A DNA stretch of 64,000 nucleotides from Mesorhizobium sp. B2-7-1 (lineage in GTDB: Bacteria > Pseudomonadota > Alphaproteobacteria > Rhizobiales > Rhizobiaceae): NCBI RefSeq assembly GCF_006440735.1, contig NZ_VFUA01000020.1, forward strand, positions 1-64,000, written 5' to 3'. The position numbers and the translations under genes are program-made. Within the stretch, counting starts at the first letter, position 1, and the number at the start of each line of letters is the position of its first letter. Positions 1 through 8,780 of the stretch are shown here, one piece after another. Under the pieces are notes generated by a model. It was not told the DNA's origin and searched no databases. It saw nothing but the letters and a program-made list of their open reading frames with translations.

Positions 1-745
1 CTACACGACGGAGTCTGCGCTTGGCCTGATCCCGCCGAATGCGGACTATATCGCGTCGGAAACCGCATACTACCTTGCCAACGTCACGAACGTGAAATCC
101 ATCGACGATCTGATGGCCAACAGCCGATTGTACAACTATGCGCTCTCGGCTTATGGGCTCGATCCGGCCACGGAAAGCAAGGATCTCATCCGCAGCGTCC
201 TAGCCAGCGGCGTTCGCGATCCCGACAGCGTCGCCAACAAGCAGACCAACAAGGCCTATGCCGGGCTCGCCACCGCCTTCAACTTCGAGCAGTACGGCGA
301 AAACGCGACCACGACCAATCCGGCGCAGCAGCCGACCGTCGACATGTACATGCGCCAGACGCTGGAGGAGGATGCCGGCAAGACCAATGAAGGCGTGCGG
401 CTGGCACTTTATTTCCAGCGCAAGGCGCCAGACATCACCAGTTGGTACGACGTGCTGGCCGACACGGCGCTTGCCAGCGTGGTCCGCACCGCGCTCGGCC
501 TGCCCGATTCCTTCGCCACCGCCGACATCGACAAGCAGGCGCAGCTTTTCGAGCAGAAGCTCGACATCACGGACTTCACCGATCCCGACAAGCTCGGCAA
601 GTTCCTGACCCGCTTCACCAGCATGTACGAGATCAACCATCCCACCTCGACGGCCGTGACGTCGGTCAGCGTGCTCTTTGCGCAGCCGACAAGTGTCGGG
701 ATCTCCACCGATCTGATGATGGCCATGCAGCAGTTGAAGTTCTGA
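1..745 (+). CDS. DUF1217 domain protein, C-terminal part (cut by window edge)
   Basis: The reading frame is open from base 2 with no stop, so this is the 3' end of a longer gene. The first in-frame start codon is a GTG at base 92, in mid-domain, and is not taken as the true start. The visible 247 residues are soluble, mostly helical and acidic, with motifs such as KSIDDLMANSRLYNYAL and an AYGLD stretch that recall the DUF1217 family found beside flagellar genes in rhizobia. No signal peptide or membrane segment is in the visible part. The gene ends 7 bases before flgF and is probably cotranscribed with it. A flagellar role is inferred from position and family memory only; the biochemical function is unknown. 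Confidence 0.75.
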   Translation, partial: YTTESALGLIPPNADYIASETAYYLANVTNVKSIDDLMANSRLYNYALSAYGLDPATESKDLIRSVLASGVRDPDSVANKQTNKAYAGLATAFNFEQYGENATTTNPAQQPTVDMYMRQTLEEDAGKTNEGVRLALYFQRKAPDITSWYDVLADTALASVVRTALGLPDSFATADIDKQAQLFEQKLDITDFTDPDKLGKFLTRFTSMYEINHPTSTAVTSVSVLFAQPTSVGISTDLMMAMQQLKF

Positions 746-752
746 GAAGATC

Positions 753-1475
753 ATGCAGGACAGTCTTTACGTCGCCCTTTCCTCCCAGATCGCCCTCGAG
801 CGTCGTCTCGACACCATCGCCGACAACGTCGCCAACGCCTCGACCATCGGCTTTCGCGCCACCGGCGTGAAGTTCGAGGACGTGGTCTCGGGCACCGGGC
901 CGAAATCGGTCTCCTTCGCCTCCTCCGGCAAGACTTATCTTTCCGGCGCGCATGGCGCGCTGACCGAAACCGGCAACCCGTTCGACTTCGCCGTGCAGGG
1001 CGACGCCTGGTTCGCCATCGAGACGCCGGCAGGCACGGTGATGACGCGTGACGGCCGCTTCTCCATGAACGAGAACGGCGAGCTGATGTCGATCGAAGGC
1101 TACCCGGTGCTGGACAGCGGCGGCGCTCCGATCCAGCTCGATCCGCGCAACGGCCCGCCCAAGGCAGGCGCCGACGGCTCGCTCAGGCAGAACGAGCAGC
1201 TGGTCGGCGCCATCGGCCTCTACAATTTCGACCCCGGCGAGAATTTCGTCCGCTATGGCAATTCGGGCATCGTTCCTGCGCGCACGCCCGAACCCGTCAC
1301 CGATCGCTCGGACGTCGGCGTCGCTCAAGGATTTCTGGAAGAGTCGAACGTCAACCCGGTGCTGGAAATGACCCGGCTGATCCAGGTGCAGCGCGCTTTC
1401 GAGAACACCGCGGCGCTGATGCGGCAGACCGATTCCTCCACCGACGACGCGATCAAGACGCTCGGCTCGAAGTGA
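753..1475 (+). CDS. flgF: Flagellar basal-body rod protein FlgF
   Basis: This is the 240-residue proximal rod component of the basal body, exported by the flagellar type III apparatus. The N-terminal rod signature (IADNVANASTIGFRATG, about residues 19-40) and the C-terminal segment GFLEESNVNPVLEMTRLI (about residues 192-212) are the two ends conserved in FlgF, FlgG and FlgE. The middle holds the GxxxFDFAVQGDAWFAIE segment common to these proteins. The length is normal for FlgF and shorter than FlgG (262 residues, at 4894). The next gene, fliI, starts 4 bases after the stop. The order flgF-fliI is the usual rhizobial arrangement. Confidence 0.93.
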   Translation: MQDSLYVALSSQIALERRLDTIADNVANASTIGFRATGVKFEDVVSGTGPKSVSFASSGKTYLSGAHGALTETGNPFDFAVQGDAWFAIETPAGTVMTRDGRFSMNENGELMSIEGYPVLDSGGAPIQLDPRNGPPKAGADGSLRQNEQLVGAIGLYNFDPGENFVRYGNSGIVPARTPEPVTDRSDVGVAQGFLEESNVNPVLEMTRLIQVQRAFENTAALMRQTDSSTDDAIKTLGSK

Positions 1476-1479
1476 CGGC

Positions 1480-2901
1480 ATGACGACCGGCTCGTCCCTG
1501 TTGCGCGCTTCCGAAGGCCCGGCGGATACCGGGCATACGGACAGGCTGGCCGCGCTCGAACGCGTCTGGCGGCGGTTCGACGATCCGCAGGCGCTGCTTG
1601 CGCGCGGCGGCCGCGTCGCCGAGATATCGCCGACGCATTACAAGGTCCGCGGCCTGTCCGGGATTGCCCGGCTCGGCGACATCGTCGAGCAGCGCGGCAA
1701 GGCCGGCGCGCGGCGCGGCGAGATCGTCAAGATCGGCAGCGACGAGGTGGTGGTCGCGCCCCTCGAGCGCAGCGCCGATGCCGGCATCGGCGATGCCGTC
1801 TTTCGCCGCGGCCCGCTCGCGGTCACGCCGCATGTCTCCTGGCGAGGGCGCGCCATCGACGCCTTGACCCGCGTCATTGACGGCGGTCCGCCGCTGATCA
1901 GGCCGAATGCGGCCGATGCCGCGCATGGCGCGACGCCTGGCGCCCTGTCGCGACAGCGCGTCGGCACCGGCTTCCTCACCGGCGTCAGGGTGATCGACAT
2001 CTTCACCCCGCTCTGCTTCGGCCAGCGGCTCGGCATCTTCGCCGGTTCCGGCGTCGGCAAGTCGACGCTGCTTGCCATGCTCGCCGGCGCCGACGCCTTC
2101 GATACGGTGGTCGTGGCGCTGATCGGCGAGCGCGGCCGCGAGGTGCGCGAATTCCTCGAGGATACGATCGGCGCCGAGAGCATGGCCAAGACCATCGCCG
2201 TCGTCGCCACCAGCGACGAAAGCGCCATGATGCGCCGACGCGCGCCCGACACCGCCATGTGCGTGGCCGAGCATTTCCGCGACCAGGGCCATCGCGTGCT
2301 CCTGGTGCTGGATTCCATCACCCGCTTCGCGCATGCGCTGCGCGAGGTCGCGACCGGAACCGGCGAGCCGCCGGTCGCGCGCGGCTATCCGGCCTCGGTC
2401 TTCACCGACCTGCCGAAGCTGCTCGAACGCGCCGGGCCTGGAGCTGAGGGCCCCGGAGTTAAAGGAAGGGGATCGATCACCGCCATTATTTCCGTGCTGG
2501 TCGACGGCGACGACCACAATGATCCGGTCGCCGATTCGGTGCGCGGCATCCTTGACGGCCACGTCGTGCTCGACCGCTCGCTCGCCGAGCAGGGCCGCTA
2601 TCCGCCGGTCAATCCGCTGTCGTCGATCTCGCGCCTTGCCGACAAGGCCTGGAGCGCCGAGCAGCGCATGCTGGTGACAAGGCTGAAATCGATGATCGCG
2701 CGCTTCGAGGATACGCGCGACATTCGTCTGCTGGGCGCTTACCAGAGCGGCGCCGATGCCGAGCTCGACAACGCGGTGCGCCAGGTGCCGCTGATCTACG
2801 AGGCGCTCACGCAATCGCCGAGGGACCGCGCATCGGCCGATCCGTTCGCCGACCTCGCCCGCCATCTCAAGGGGAAGCTGAATGGCGATCAAGGAGACTG
2901 A
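1480..2901 (+). CDS. fliI: Flagellum-specific ATPase FliI
   Basis: FliI is the cytoplasmic ATPase of the flagellar type III export apparatus and is related to the F1 beta subunit. It energises substrate unfolding and delivery with FliH and FliJ. The 473 residues contain a Walker A loop GSGVGKST (about residues 188-195), the following GERGREVREF segment, and a Walker B region VLLVLDSITRF (about residues 271-281). The C-terminus carries the substrate-engaging region with PLSSISRLADKAW. The length and all ATPase motifs look intact. The last 20 bases overlap the next gene, so the two are translationally coupled. Confidence 0.96.
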   Translation: MTTGSSLLRASEGPADTGHTDRLAALERVWRRFDDPQALLARGGRVAEISPTHYKVRGLSGIARLGDIVEQRGKAGARRGEIVKIGSDEVVVAPLERSADAGIGDAVFRRGPLAVTPHVSWRGRAIDALTRVIDGGPPLIRPNAADAAHGATPGALSRQRVGTGFLTGVRVIDIFTPLCFGQRLGIFAGSGVGKSTLLAMLAGADAFDTVVVALIGERGREVREFLEDTIGAESMAKTIAVVATSDESAMMRRRAPDTAMCVAEHFRDQGHRVLLVLDSITRFAHALREVATGTGEPPVARGYPASVFTDLPKLLERAGPGAEGPGVKGRGSITAIISVLVDGDDHNDPVADSVRGILDGHVVLDRSLAEQGRYPPVNPLSSISRLADKAWSAEQRMLVTRLKSMIARFEDTRDIRLLGAYQSGADAELDNAVRQVPLIYEALTQSPRDRASADPFADLARHLKGKLNGDQGD

Positions 2902-3670
2902 GCTCCAATACACCGAGCGCATGCTGCGCGACATGCTTGCCGAGGCCGAGGCTGCGGAAAGGGCTGAGGCCGACGCGGCAAGAACTGCCAGGGACAAGAC
3001 CGCGCGCGCCAAGGCTGACAAGGCGACGGCGCTTCTGACCAGGGCCGACAGGCCGCATGCGCCGCGGACATCCGCCACCGCTGCAGCCGGTGTGGCTGAG
3101 ATCAGCCCCGATTCGTTGCTCGACGGTCTTTTTCCCCGCGCCGAATGGCCTGAGCCGTCGAAAGCCCAGTTCCCACGCCTCACCGACAGGAGCGCCGACC
3201 GCCGCAGCGATTTCGTCATCGCCGCGCTCGGCATCACGCTCGGCCTGATCTGCGCGTTGTTCCCCTGGTACATCTTCTTCAACCAGGAGCAGTTCGGCGT
3301 TCAAGCCATCAAGTTCGGCGGCAGCGGCAGCAACTCCGGACGCGATGGCGGCGGCATCGTGGCCGAACGCAGCGGACCGCTGACGGCCAAGGACGTTCCC
3401 AATGCCGATATCGACCTGTTTGCCACCGGAACGGTGCAGGACGATCCCGCGCCGCCGCCTGGCGACCAGCCCTTCCCCGCCGCCGCTTCGGAATTCAAGA
3501 TGGTGCATGTCGCCAACGGCCGCGCCATGATCGAGGACGATACCGGTCTGTGGATCGTCCAGCGCGGCTCGGTGCTGCCCGATTCCAGCCGCGTCGCCTC
3601 GATCGAGCAGCGCGGCGGCAAGTGGGTGATCGTCACCAGCACCGACCAGGTGATCCAGCTCTCCAAGTAA
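2882..3670 (+). CDS. Unnamed membrane-anchored protein between fliI and flgB
   Basis: This 262-residue protein belongs to no family that I can name. Residues 1-65 form a highly charged helical, probably coiled-coil segment rich in Ala, Glu, Lys and Arg. One hydrophobic span lies at about residues 111-133 (FVIAALGITLGLICALFPWY). It is followed by a Gly/Ser-rich linker and a C-terminal globular region ending in short beta strands (residues about 195-262, GLWIVQRGSVLPD). This suggests a cytoplasmic N-terminus and a periplasmic C-terminus. The start overlaps the end of fliI and is preceded by an AAGGGGAAG ribosome site. Its fixed place inside the flagellar operon suggests a motility role. That role is inference. 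Confidence 0.8.
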   Translation: MAIKETELQYTERMLRDMLAEAEAAERAEADAARTARDKTARAKADKATALLTRADRPHAPRTSATAAAGVAEISPDSLLDGLFPRAEWPEPSKAQFPRLTDRSADRRSDFVIAALGITLGLICALFPWYIFFNQEQFGVQAIKFGGSGSNSGRDGGGIVAERSGPLTAKDVPNADIDLFATGTVQDDPAPPPGDQPFPAAASEFKMVHVANGRAMIEDDTGLWIVQRGSVLPDSSRVASIEQRGGKWVIVTSTDQVIQLSK

Positions 3671-3693
3671 GAATCCGGGCCTTACAGCTCGCC

Positions 3694-3730
3694 CCGCGCA
3701 AGGTCCGCGCAAGACTGGCCGCCTAGTCTT
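3694..3730 (+). promoter_or_regulatory. Promoter-like element before flgB
   Basis: CGCGCAAG at 3706-3713 is followed after exactly 10 bases by TAGTCTT (3724-3730), 26 bases before the flgB ATG. A second CCGCGCAAG copy sits 11 bases upstream (3694-3702). The same spacing of CGCRCAAG-N10-TASK is seen before fliF, flgE and flhA, so it is a candidate class II flagellar promoter. The controlling factor (Rem or VisNR are the obvious candidates) is inference. Confidence 0.5.
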
Positions 3731-3755
3731 GTGCGTACTTGCCCGGGAGATTCCT

Positions 3756-4136
3756 ATGGAACCGGTAAATCTTTTCGATCTCGCCACGCGGCAGTCGCAA
3801 TGGCTGGCCGTGCGCCAGTCGGCGATTGCCTCCAACATCGCCAATGCCAACACGCCGGGCTACACGGCCAATGACGTCGAGCCGTTCGAAAAGGTGCTCG
3901 ACCGCACCGCGGTGACGCTTGTCGCCACGCAGGCTGGCCACCTTGGCGCCGAAACGGCCCATGCCGGCTTCAACGTCAAGCCGGAAGACGCTGACGGCGC
4001 GATCATGCCGTCGAAGAACACCGTGGTCCTCGAACAGGAGCTGATGAAGGCCGGCGAGGTGCGCCGCTCCTTCGAGCTCAACACGGCGATCGTCAAGGCC
4101 TTCCATTCGATGATGACGATGGTGGTGAAGAGCTGA
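3756..4136 (+). CDS. flgB: Flagellar basal-body rod protein FlgB
   Basis: This 126-residue proximal rod protein is exported by the flagellar apparatus. The N-terminal [19 protein letters not shown] (about residues 22-40) is the classic rod signature. The C-terminus ([13 protein letters not shown]) is the matching D0 helix. The start chosen is ATG 3756, preceded by a GGGAGA ribosome site. An upstream in-frame TTG at 3729 would add nine residues with no FlgB similarity and lies inside the promoter-like element. flgC begins 2 bases after the stop. Confidence 0.95.
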   Translation: MEPVNLFDLATRQSQWLAVRQSAIASNIANANTPGYTANDVEPFEKVLDRTAVTLVATQAGHLGAETAHAGFNVKPEDADGAIMPSKNTVVLEQELMKAGEVRRSFELNTAIVKAFHSMMTMVVKS

Positions 4137-4138
4137 CC

Positions 4139-4555
4139 ATGGATGCGCTGACTGCAGCCCTCAAAGTCGCGGCCTCCGGCCTTGGCGCCCAGTCGGAACG
4201 CCTGCGCGTGGTCTCGGAAAACCTCGCCAACGCCCAGTCGACCGGCAACACGCCCGGCGCCGATCCCTATCGTCGCAAGACGATCACCTTCCAGTCCGAG
4301 GTCGACCGCGCAAGCGGCGGCTCGCTGGTGGAAGTCAGCGCGATCTCCCGCGATCCATCGGACTTCCCGATCGAATTCCAGCCCGGCAACGAAGCCGCCG
4401 ACGACAAGGGGTACGTCAAGATGCCCAACGTCAACACGTTGGTCGAAATGGCCGACATGAGCGAGGCGAACCGCTCCTATGAAGCCAACCTGCAGGTGAT
4501 CAAGCAGGCTCGCGATCTGATTTCCATGACCATCGACCTGATGAGGAACCAGTAA
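4139..4555 (+). CDS. flgC: Flagellar basal-body rod protein FlgC
   Basis: FlgC is a 138-residue rod component that polymerises with FlgB, FlgF and FlgG. The N-terminal helix with [19 protein letters not shown] (about residues 25-43) and the C-terminal [18 protein letters not shown] (about residues 106-123) with [11 protein letters not shown] are both typical. The length matches the family. Its TAA stop shares one base with the fliE ATG (TAATG), so translation is coupled. Confidence 0.96.
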   Translation: MDALTAALKVAASGLGAQSERLRVVSENLANAQSTGNTPGADPYRRKTITFQSEVDRASGGSLVEVSAISRDPSDFPIEFQPGNEAADDKGYVKMPNVNTLVEMADMSEANRSYEANLQVIKQARDLISMTIDLMRNQ

Positions 4556-4884
4556 TGATCGGCGGTATCGGGGCAATACAATTCAAGACGGCGGTAGACG
4601 GAGCGGAATCTGCGTCTCCAAACCTGCTGCCAGGCGGCGTCGGAACGCAGGCCAGCGAAAGCGTCGGCAGCACCTTCGCTGAAGTCCTCAGCCAGGCGGC
4701 GACGAAGACCGTCAACACGCTGCAGGGCGCCGAGCAGATGTCGATACAGGCGCTCAAGGGCGATGCCGACACGCGCCAGGTCGTCGACGCGGTGCTGAGC
4801 GCCCAACAGGCGCTGCAGACCACTATCGCCATCCGCGACAAGGTCGTCTCGGCCTATCTCGAAATCAGCCGCATGAGTATCTAG
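4555..4884 (+). CDS. fliE: Flagellar hook-basal body protein FliE
   Basis: FliE is the 109-residue adaptor between the MS ring (FliF) and the rod, and one of the first substrates exported. After a variable N-terminus, the conserved helical part runs from about residue 38 (TFAEVLSQAATKTVNTLQGA) to the end, with LSAQQALQTTIAIRDKVVSA and the terminal YLEISRM typical of FliE. It overlaps flgC by one base and ends 9 bases before flgG. Confidence 0.95.
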   Translation: MIGGIGAIQFKTAVDGAESASPNLLPGGVGTQASESVGSTFAEVLSQAATKTVNTLQGAEQMSIQALKGDADTRQVVDAVLSAQQALQTTIAIRDKVVSAYLEISRMSI

Positions 4885-4893
4885 GACCGCGTC

Positions 4894-5682
4894 ATGAAAG
4901 CCCTTGCCATCGCCGCTACCGGCATGAACGCCCAGCAGACCAATCTGGAAGTCATCGCCAACAACATCGCCAACATCAACACCACCGGCTACAAGCGCGC
5001 CCGGGCCGAGTTCTCCGACCTGCTCTACCAGGTCGACCGCACGCAGGGTGTGCCCAACCGTTCCAACACCTCGCTGGTGCCGGAAGGCGTCTCGATCGGC
5101 CTCGGCGTCAAGACGACGGCAGTGCGCAACGTCCACACGCAGGGCGAACTGGCCAGCACCGGCAACAGCTTCGACCTGGCTTTGACCGGCCGAGGTTGGT
5201 TCCAGATCCAGGGCGCCGACGGCGGCATGCTCTACTCGCGCGCTGGCGCCTTCAACACCAACGCCACCGGGCAATTGGTCACAGTCGACGGCGCCGAGGT
5301 CATTCCGGCCATCACCGTGCCGACCGACGCTGTCGAGGTGATCGTTAACAAGACCGGCCAGGTCTTCGCCCGCCTCGATGGCCAGACCGACCTGCAACTG
5401 CTCGGCCAGCTTCAGATCGTCAACTTCGCCAATGAGGCGGGGCTGGCGCCGCTCGGCGACAATCTGTTCCAGGAAACGGCCGCCTCTGGTCCTGCCAATG
5501 TCGGCGTTCCGGGGGATCCCGGCTTCGCCACCATCCAGCAGGGTTATCTCGAATCCTCCAACGTCGATCCGGTCAAGGAAATCACCGAGCTGATCTCCGC
5601 CCAGCGCGCCTACGAAATGAATTCCAAGGTCATCCAGGCCGCCGACGACATGGCCTCGGTGGTTTCGAAGAACATCAGGTAA
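4894..5682 (+). CDS. flgG: Flagellar distal rod protein FlgG
   Basis: FlgG is the distal rod subunit, 262 residues, the usual length. The N-terminal [20 protein letters not shown] (about residues 8-27) followed by [13 protein letters not shown] is diagnostic. So is the C-terminal [18 protein letters not shown] with [18 protein letters not shown] (about residues 214-255). The central D1 region contains [17 protein letters not shown]. flgA follows after 3 bases. Confidence 0.97.
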   Translation: MKALAIAATGMNAQQTNLEVIANNIANINTTGYKRARAEFSDLLYQVDRTQGVPNRSNTSLVPEGVSIGLGVKTTAVRNVHTQGELASTGNSFDLALTGRGWFQIQGADGGMLYSRAGAFNTNATGQLVTVDGAEVIPAITVPTDAVEVIVNKTGQVFARLDGQTDLQLLGQLQIVNFANEAGLAPLGDNLFQETAASGPANVGVPGDPGFATIQQGYLESSNVDPVKEITELISAQRAYEMNSKVIQAADDMASVVSKNIR

Positions 5683-5685
5683 CGG

Positions 5686-6210
5686 ATGATGGCCGGGCCG
5701 ATCTCCTCCGCACTCCGCCGCGCCGCGCTGGCCATCGTCCTGGTGGCCACCGGCTTGCCGGCATTCGCGCAGGACACGACCGGCCAGTCGGCAAACCAGA
5801 TCGCCGTCGGCGAGGCCGTCGGCGAGGCCGTGCTGATCCCCAACCGGGTCATCTATCCCGGCGAGACCATCGAGTTCGCCTCGCTCAAGCAGGTGACGCT
5901 GATCCCCGGCAAGCACAAGCCGGACGGCATGGTGACGCGCTCCGAGGAACTCCAGGGCAAGGTCGCCAAACGCACGCTTCTGCCCGGCCGCTACATCCCG
6001 GTCAGCGCCATCCGCGACGCCTGGCTGGTCGAGCAGGGCGCTTCCGTGCAGGTCTATTTCACCGCCGGCGCGCTCACCATTTCGGCGGCCGGCGTCACGC
6101 TGCAGCCAGGGGCCGCGGGCGACCAGATCAAGATCCGCAACACCGACAGCGGCAAGATCATCTCGGGCACGGTGATGGCCGACGGCACCATCAAGGTCGG
6201 CGCTTCGTGA
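5686..6210 (+). CDS. flgA: Flagellar P-ring assembly chaperone FlgA
   Basis: FlgA is a periplasmic chaperone that helps FlgI assemble into the P ring. The protein of 174 residues (173 if the second of two tandem ATGs is used) has a signal peptide (about residues 1-30, ending GLPAFAQ). A single SAF-type domain follows, with LIPNRVIYPGETI and LLPGRYIPVSAIRDAWLV and a C-terminal beta region with VQVYFTAGALTIS. It is the short form usual in alphaproteobacteria, lacking the extra N-terminal domain of enteric FlgA. The stop overlaps the flgI ATG (TGATG), and flgI is its client. Confidence 0.93.
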   Translation: MMAGPISSALRRAALAIVLVATGLPAFAQDTTGQSANQIAVGEAVGEAVLIPNRVIYPGETIEFASLKQVTLIPGKHKPDGMVTRSEELQGKVAKRTLLPGRYIPVSAIRDAWLVEQGASVQVYFTAGALTISAAGVTLQPGAAGDQIKIRNTDSGKIISGTVMADGTIKVGAS

Positions 6211-7448
6211 TGCGCGCCTTTGTCCTTCTGCTGAGCGCCGCCATCGGCCTTCAGCCGGCAATGGCGGATGGGCTGACGCCCAAGGCCAAGCGCGAGCTCG
6301 CGCAGAAGAACGGCGGCGTCTACGACGATCCGGAATATGATCCGGCGACCACCCAGCGCATGTTCCGGGTCTCGACCGGTCCAAGCACGCTGCCGCCCGG
6401 CCAGGTCGCCGCGCGCATCAAGGACATCGCCCAGTTGCAGAGCGCGCGCGACAACCAGCTCGTCGGCTACGGCCTGGTCATCGGCCTTGCCGGAACCGGC
6501 GACAGCCTGCGCAACTCGCCCTTCACCGAACAGTCGATCCGCGCCATGCTGGAAAACCTCGGCATCGCCACCGAAGGTGGCAGCGCGCGCGCCAAGAACG
6601 TCGCCGCCGTCATCGTCACCGCCAACATGCCGCCCTTCGTCCAGTCGGGCGCCCGCATCGACATCGACGTCTCCTCGATGGGCGACGCCACCTCGCTTGC
6701 CGGCGGCACTCTGGTGATGACGCCGCTGAAGGCGGCCGATGGCGAAATCTATGCCGTCGGTCAAGGCTCGGTGATCGTCGGCGGCTTCGTCGCACAGGGC
6801 CAGGCCGAGCAGTTGACCCAAGGCGTGCCGACCGCCGGCCGCGTGCCCAACGGCGCCATCGTCGAGCGCTCGGTGCCGGCCGAATTCGACGATCAAGGCG
6901 TATTGACGCTGCAATTGCGCAATCCCGATTTCTCCACCGCCATCCGCATCGCCGACGCCATCAACGACTATACCTCGCAGCGCTTCGGCATGCGCGTCGC
7001 CGCCGAGCGCGATGCCCGCACCGTGCAGATCAGGCGGCCGAAGAACGTCTCGGCCGCGCGTTTCTATGCCGAGATCGAGAACCTCGTCGTCGAGTCGGAC
7101 GCTCCTGCCCGCGTCGTCATCGACGAGCGCACCGGCACCATCGTCATCGGCAACAATGTCAGGATCTCGCGCGTGGCCATCAGCCATGGCACGCTCACAG
7201 TGCGCATCACCGAGGCACCGCGAGTCGTGCAGCCGGAACCGTTCTCCAAGGGCGAGACCGCGGTCGAACCGTCCACCGCCATCGACGCGACCCGGCCCAA
7301 CGCCCGCGTCGCCGTGCTCGACGGCCCCGATCTCGAAACGCTTGTCTCCGGCCTCAATCGCCTCGGCGTGAAGCCCGACGGCATCATCGCCATCTTGCAA
7401 GGCATCAAATCGGCCGGCGCCTTGCAGGCCGACCTGGTTCTCCAATAG
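6210..7448 (+). CDS. flgI: Flagellar P-ring protein FlgI
   Basis: FlgI forms the periplasmic P ring around the rod. The 412 residues start with a signal peptide (about 1-21). The conserved body begins at RIKDIAQLQSARDNQLVGYG (about residue 66) and includes GTGDSL, the IVTANMPPF strand, GGTLVMTPL and a C-terminal LNRLGVKPDGIIAILQGIK. The roughly 44 residues between signal peptide and body (DGLTPKAKRELAQKNGGVYD onward) are additional compared with the FlgI proteins I know, where the mature protein starts close to RIKD. The ATG at 6210 overlaps the flgA stop. A GTG three bases upstream is less likely. Confidence 0.95.
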   Translation: MRAFVLLLSAAIGLQPAMADGLTPKAKRELAQKNGGVYDDPEYDPATTQRMFRVSTGPSTLPPGQVAARIKDIAQLQSARDNQLVGYGLVIGLAGTGDSLRNSPFTEQSIRAMLENLGIATEGGSARAKNVAAVIVTANMPPFVQSGARIDIDVSSMGDATSLAGGTLVMTPLKAADGEIYAVGQGSVIVGGFVAQGQAEQLTQGVPTAGRVPNGAIVERSVPAEFDDQGVLTLQLRNPDFSTAIRIADAINDYTSQRFGMRVAAERDARTVQIRRPKNVSAARFYAEIENLVVESDAPARVVIDERTGTIVIGNNVRISRVAISHGTLTVRITEAPRVVQPEPFSKGETAVEPSTAIDATRPNARVAVLDGPDLETLVSGLNRLGVKPDGIIAILQGIKSAGALQADLVLQ

Positions 7449-7456
7449 GCACGCCG

Positions 7457-8062
7457 ATGATCGCGCTTTTCTCCCCGAAGACACGCCGCCCTCTCACAGT
7501 GATCGCCGCCGCGGCAGCCGCCGCGCTGCTTGGCGGCGCTTCCGTCGGCGCGGAGGAAATTCGCCAGGTCCTGCCCGGCGGACAGGCGCCGGCCCAGCCG
7601 GCCGAACTCACGCGCGAGAAGGAGCCGGCGCAGCCGGCCGCGCTCGCGGCCGGGAAAGCGCCTGACGAAAGCGAAGTCCAGCGTTTCTGCTCCAACATCG
7701 CGGACGCAGCGCGCGACCGCCGCTACGCTCTTCAGGCCGAGGAATTGAAGCAACTGCAGGCCGGTATCGACGAGCGCGTGAAAGCGCTGGAGGCGAAGCG
7801 GGCCGAATACGAGGAATGGCTGAAGCGCCGCGAAGTGTTCCTGGCGCGCGCCGAGGACGGTGTCGTCAAGATCTATGCAGGCATGAAGCCCGATGCCGCC
7901 GCCGAACGTCTGGCGATGGTCAATGCCGAACTCGCGGCCGCCATCCTGATGAAGCTCGATTCGCGCAAGGCCGGCGTCATCCTGAACGAAATGGACCAGA
8001 AGGCGGCGGCGACGCTCACCGGCATCATGGCCAGCGCGGCGCGAAGGGTTGATCCGTCATGA
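7457..8062 (+). CDS. motE: Periplasmic motility chaperone MotE
   Basis: In Sinorhizobium MotE is the periplasmic chaperone needed for folding and stability of MotC. The 201-residue protein here has a long signal peptide (about 1-34) and a Pro/Ala/Gln-rich linker. The coiled coil (about 85-130, LKQLQAGIDERVKALEAKRA) precedes the MotE/MgtE-N-like helical end with KIYAGMKPDAAAERLAMVN and ILMKLDSRKAGVILNEMDQK. A lone Cys lies near residue 76 (RFCSNIAD). It sits between flgI and flgH as in other rhizobia, and the stop overlaps the flgH ATG. Confidence 0.88.
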   Translation: MIALFSPKTRRPLTVIAAAAAAALLGGASVGAEEIRQVLPGGQAPAQPAELTREKEPAQPAALAAGKAPDESEVQRFCSNIADAARDRRYALQAEELKQLQAGIDERVKALEAKRAEYEEWLKRREVFLARAEDGVVKIYAGMKPDAAAERLAMVNAELAAAILMKLDSRKAGVILNEMDQKAAATLTGIMASAARRVDPS

Positions 8063-8763
8063 AGTTGAAATTCTCTGTTCTCGTCGCGGTTGCGGCGCTG
8101 TCCGGCTGCGGCACCAATTTCAAGGAGATCGGCCGGGAGCCCGCGCTGTCGCCGGTCGGTTCCGGCATCGGTGAAGGCGGTTCCGGACCCTATAGCTATC
8201 CCGAGCCGCCTGCCTCGCGGCCGAAGAAATTCTCGCTGTGGGACGACCGCCAGAGCCGGCTCTTTACCGATCCGCGCGCGCTGCGCGCCGGCGATATCCT
8301 GACCGTCAACATCAAGCTCAACGACAGGGCCAATTTCAAGAACCAGAACGACCGCAGCCGCACCGCCGCGCGCAAGCTCGGCTACGACATCAATCTCGGC
8401 TGGGAGAAGGCGAGCACCAGCGGCAAGGGCGATGCCGGCTTGAGCTCCAGCACCGAAACCAACGCCGATGGCGAAATCAAACGCTCGGAAGACCTCGCCC
8501 TCAACGTCGCCGCCGTCGTCACCGAGGTGCTGCCCAACGGCAATCTGATGATCAGGGGCTCGCAGGAGGTCCGCGTCAACTACGAGCTTCGGGTGCTGAC
8601 CATTGCCGGCATGGTTCGTCCGTCCGACATCGGCGCGGAGAACACCATACCCTATGAGCGCATCGCCGAGGCGCGCATTTCCTATGGCGGCCGCGGCCGT
8701 GTGAGCGAGGTCCAGCAGCCGGCCTATGGCCAGCAGGTCCTCGACCAGGTTCTTCCCTTCTAG
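8059..8763 (+). CDS. flgH: Flagellar L-ring lipoprotein FlgH
   Basis: FlgH builds the outer-membrane L ring. The 234-residue precursor has a type II signal with lipobox LSGC (Cys15). The mature protein contains FSLWDDRQSRLFTDPRALRAGDILTV split over residues 57-82, then NNDR-type repeats, and the C-terminal MIRGSQEVRVNYELRVLTI and GMVRPSDI segments (about 157-190) typical of FlgH. It ends YGQQVLDQVLPF. It overlaps motE by 4 bases and lies 17 bases before fliL. Confidence 0.96.
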   Translation: MKLKFSVLVAVAALSGCGTNFKEIGREPALSPVGSGIGEGGSGPYSYPEPPASRPKKFSLWDDRQSRLFTDPRALRAGDILTVNIKLNDRANFKNQNDRSRTAARKLGYDINLGWEKASTSGKGDAGLSSSTETNADGEIKRSEDLALNVAAVVTEVLPNGNLMIRGSQEVRVNYELRVLTIAGMVRPSDIGAENTIPYERIAEARISYGGRGRVSEVQQPAYGQQVLDQVLPF

Positions 8764-8780
8764 GACTGGGAGCGGCTGCC

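Noticed and set aside
1453..3282. Minus-strand open frame of 609 codons
   Set aside because: It lies antisense to fliI and its neighbour, both certain genes; no recognisable domain.
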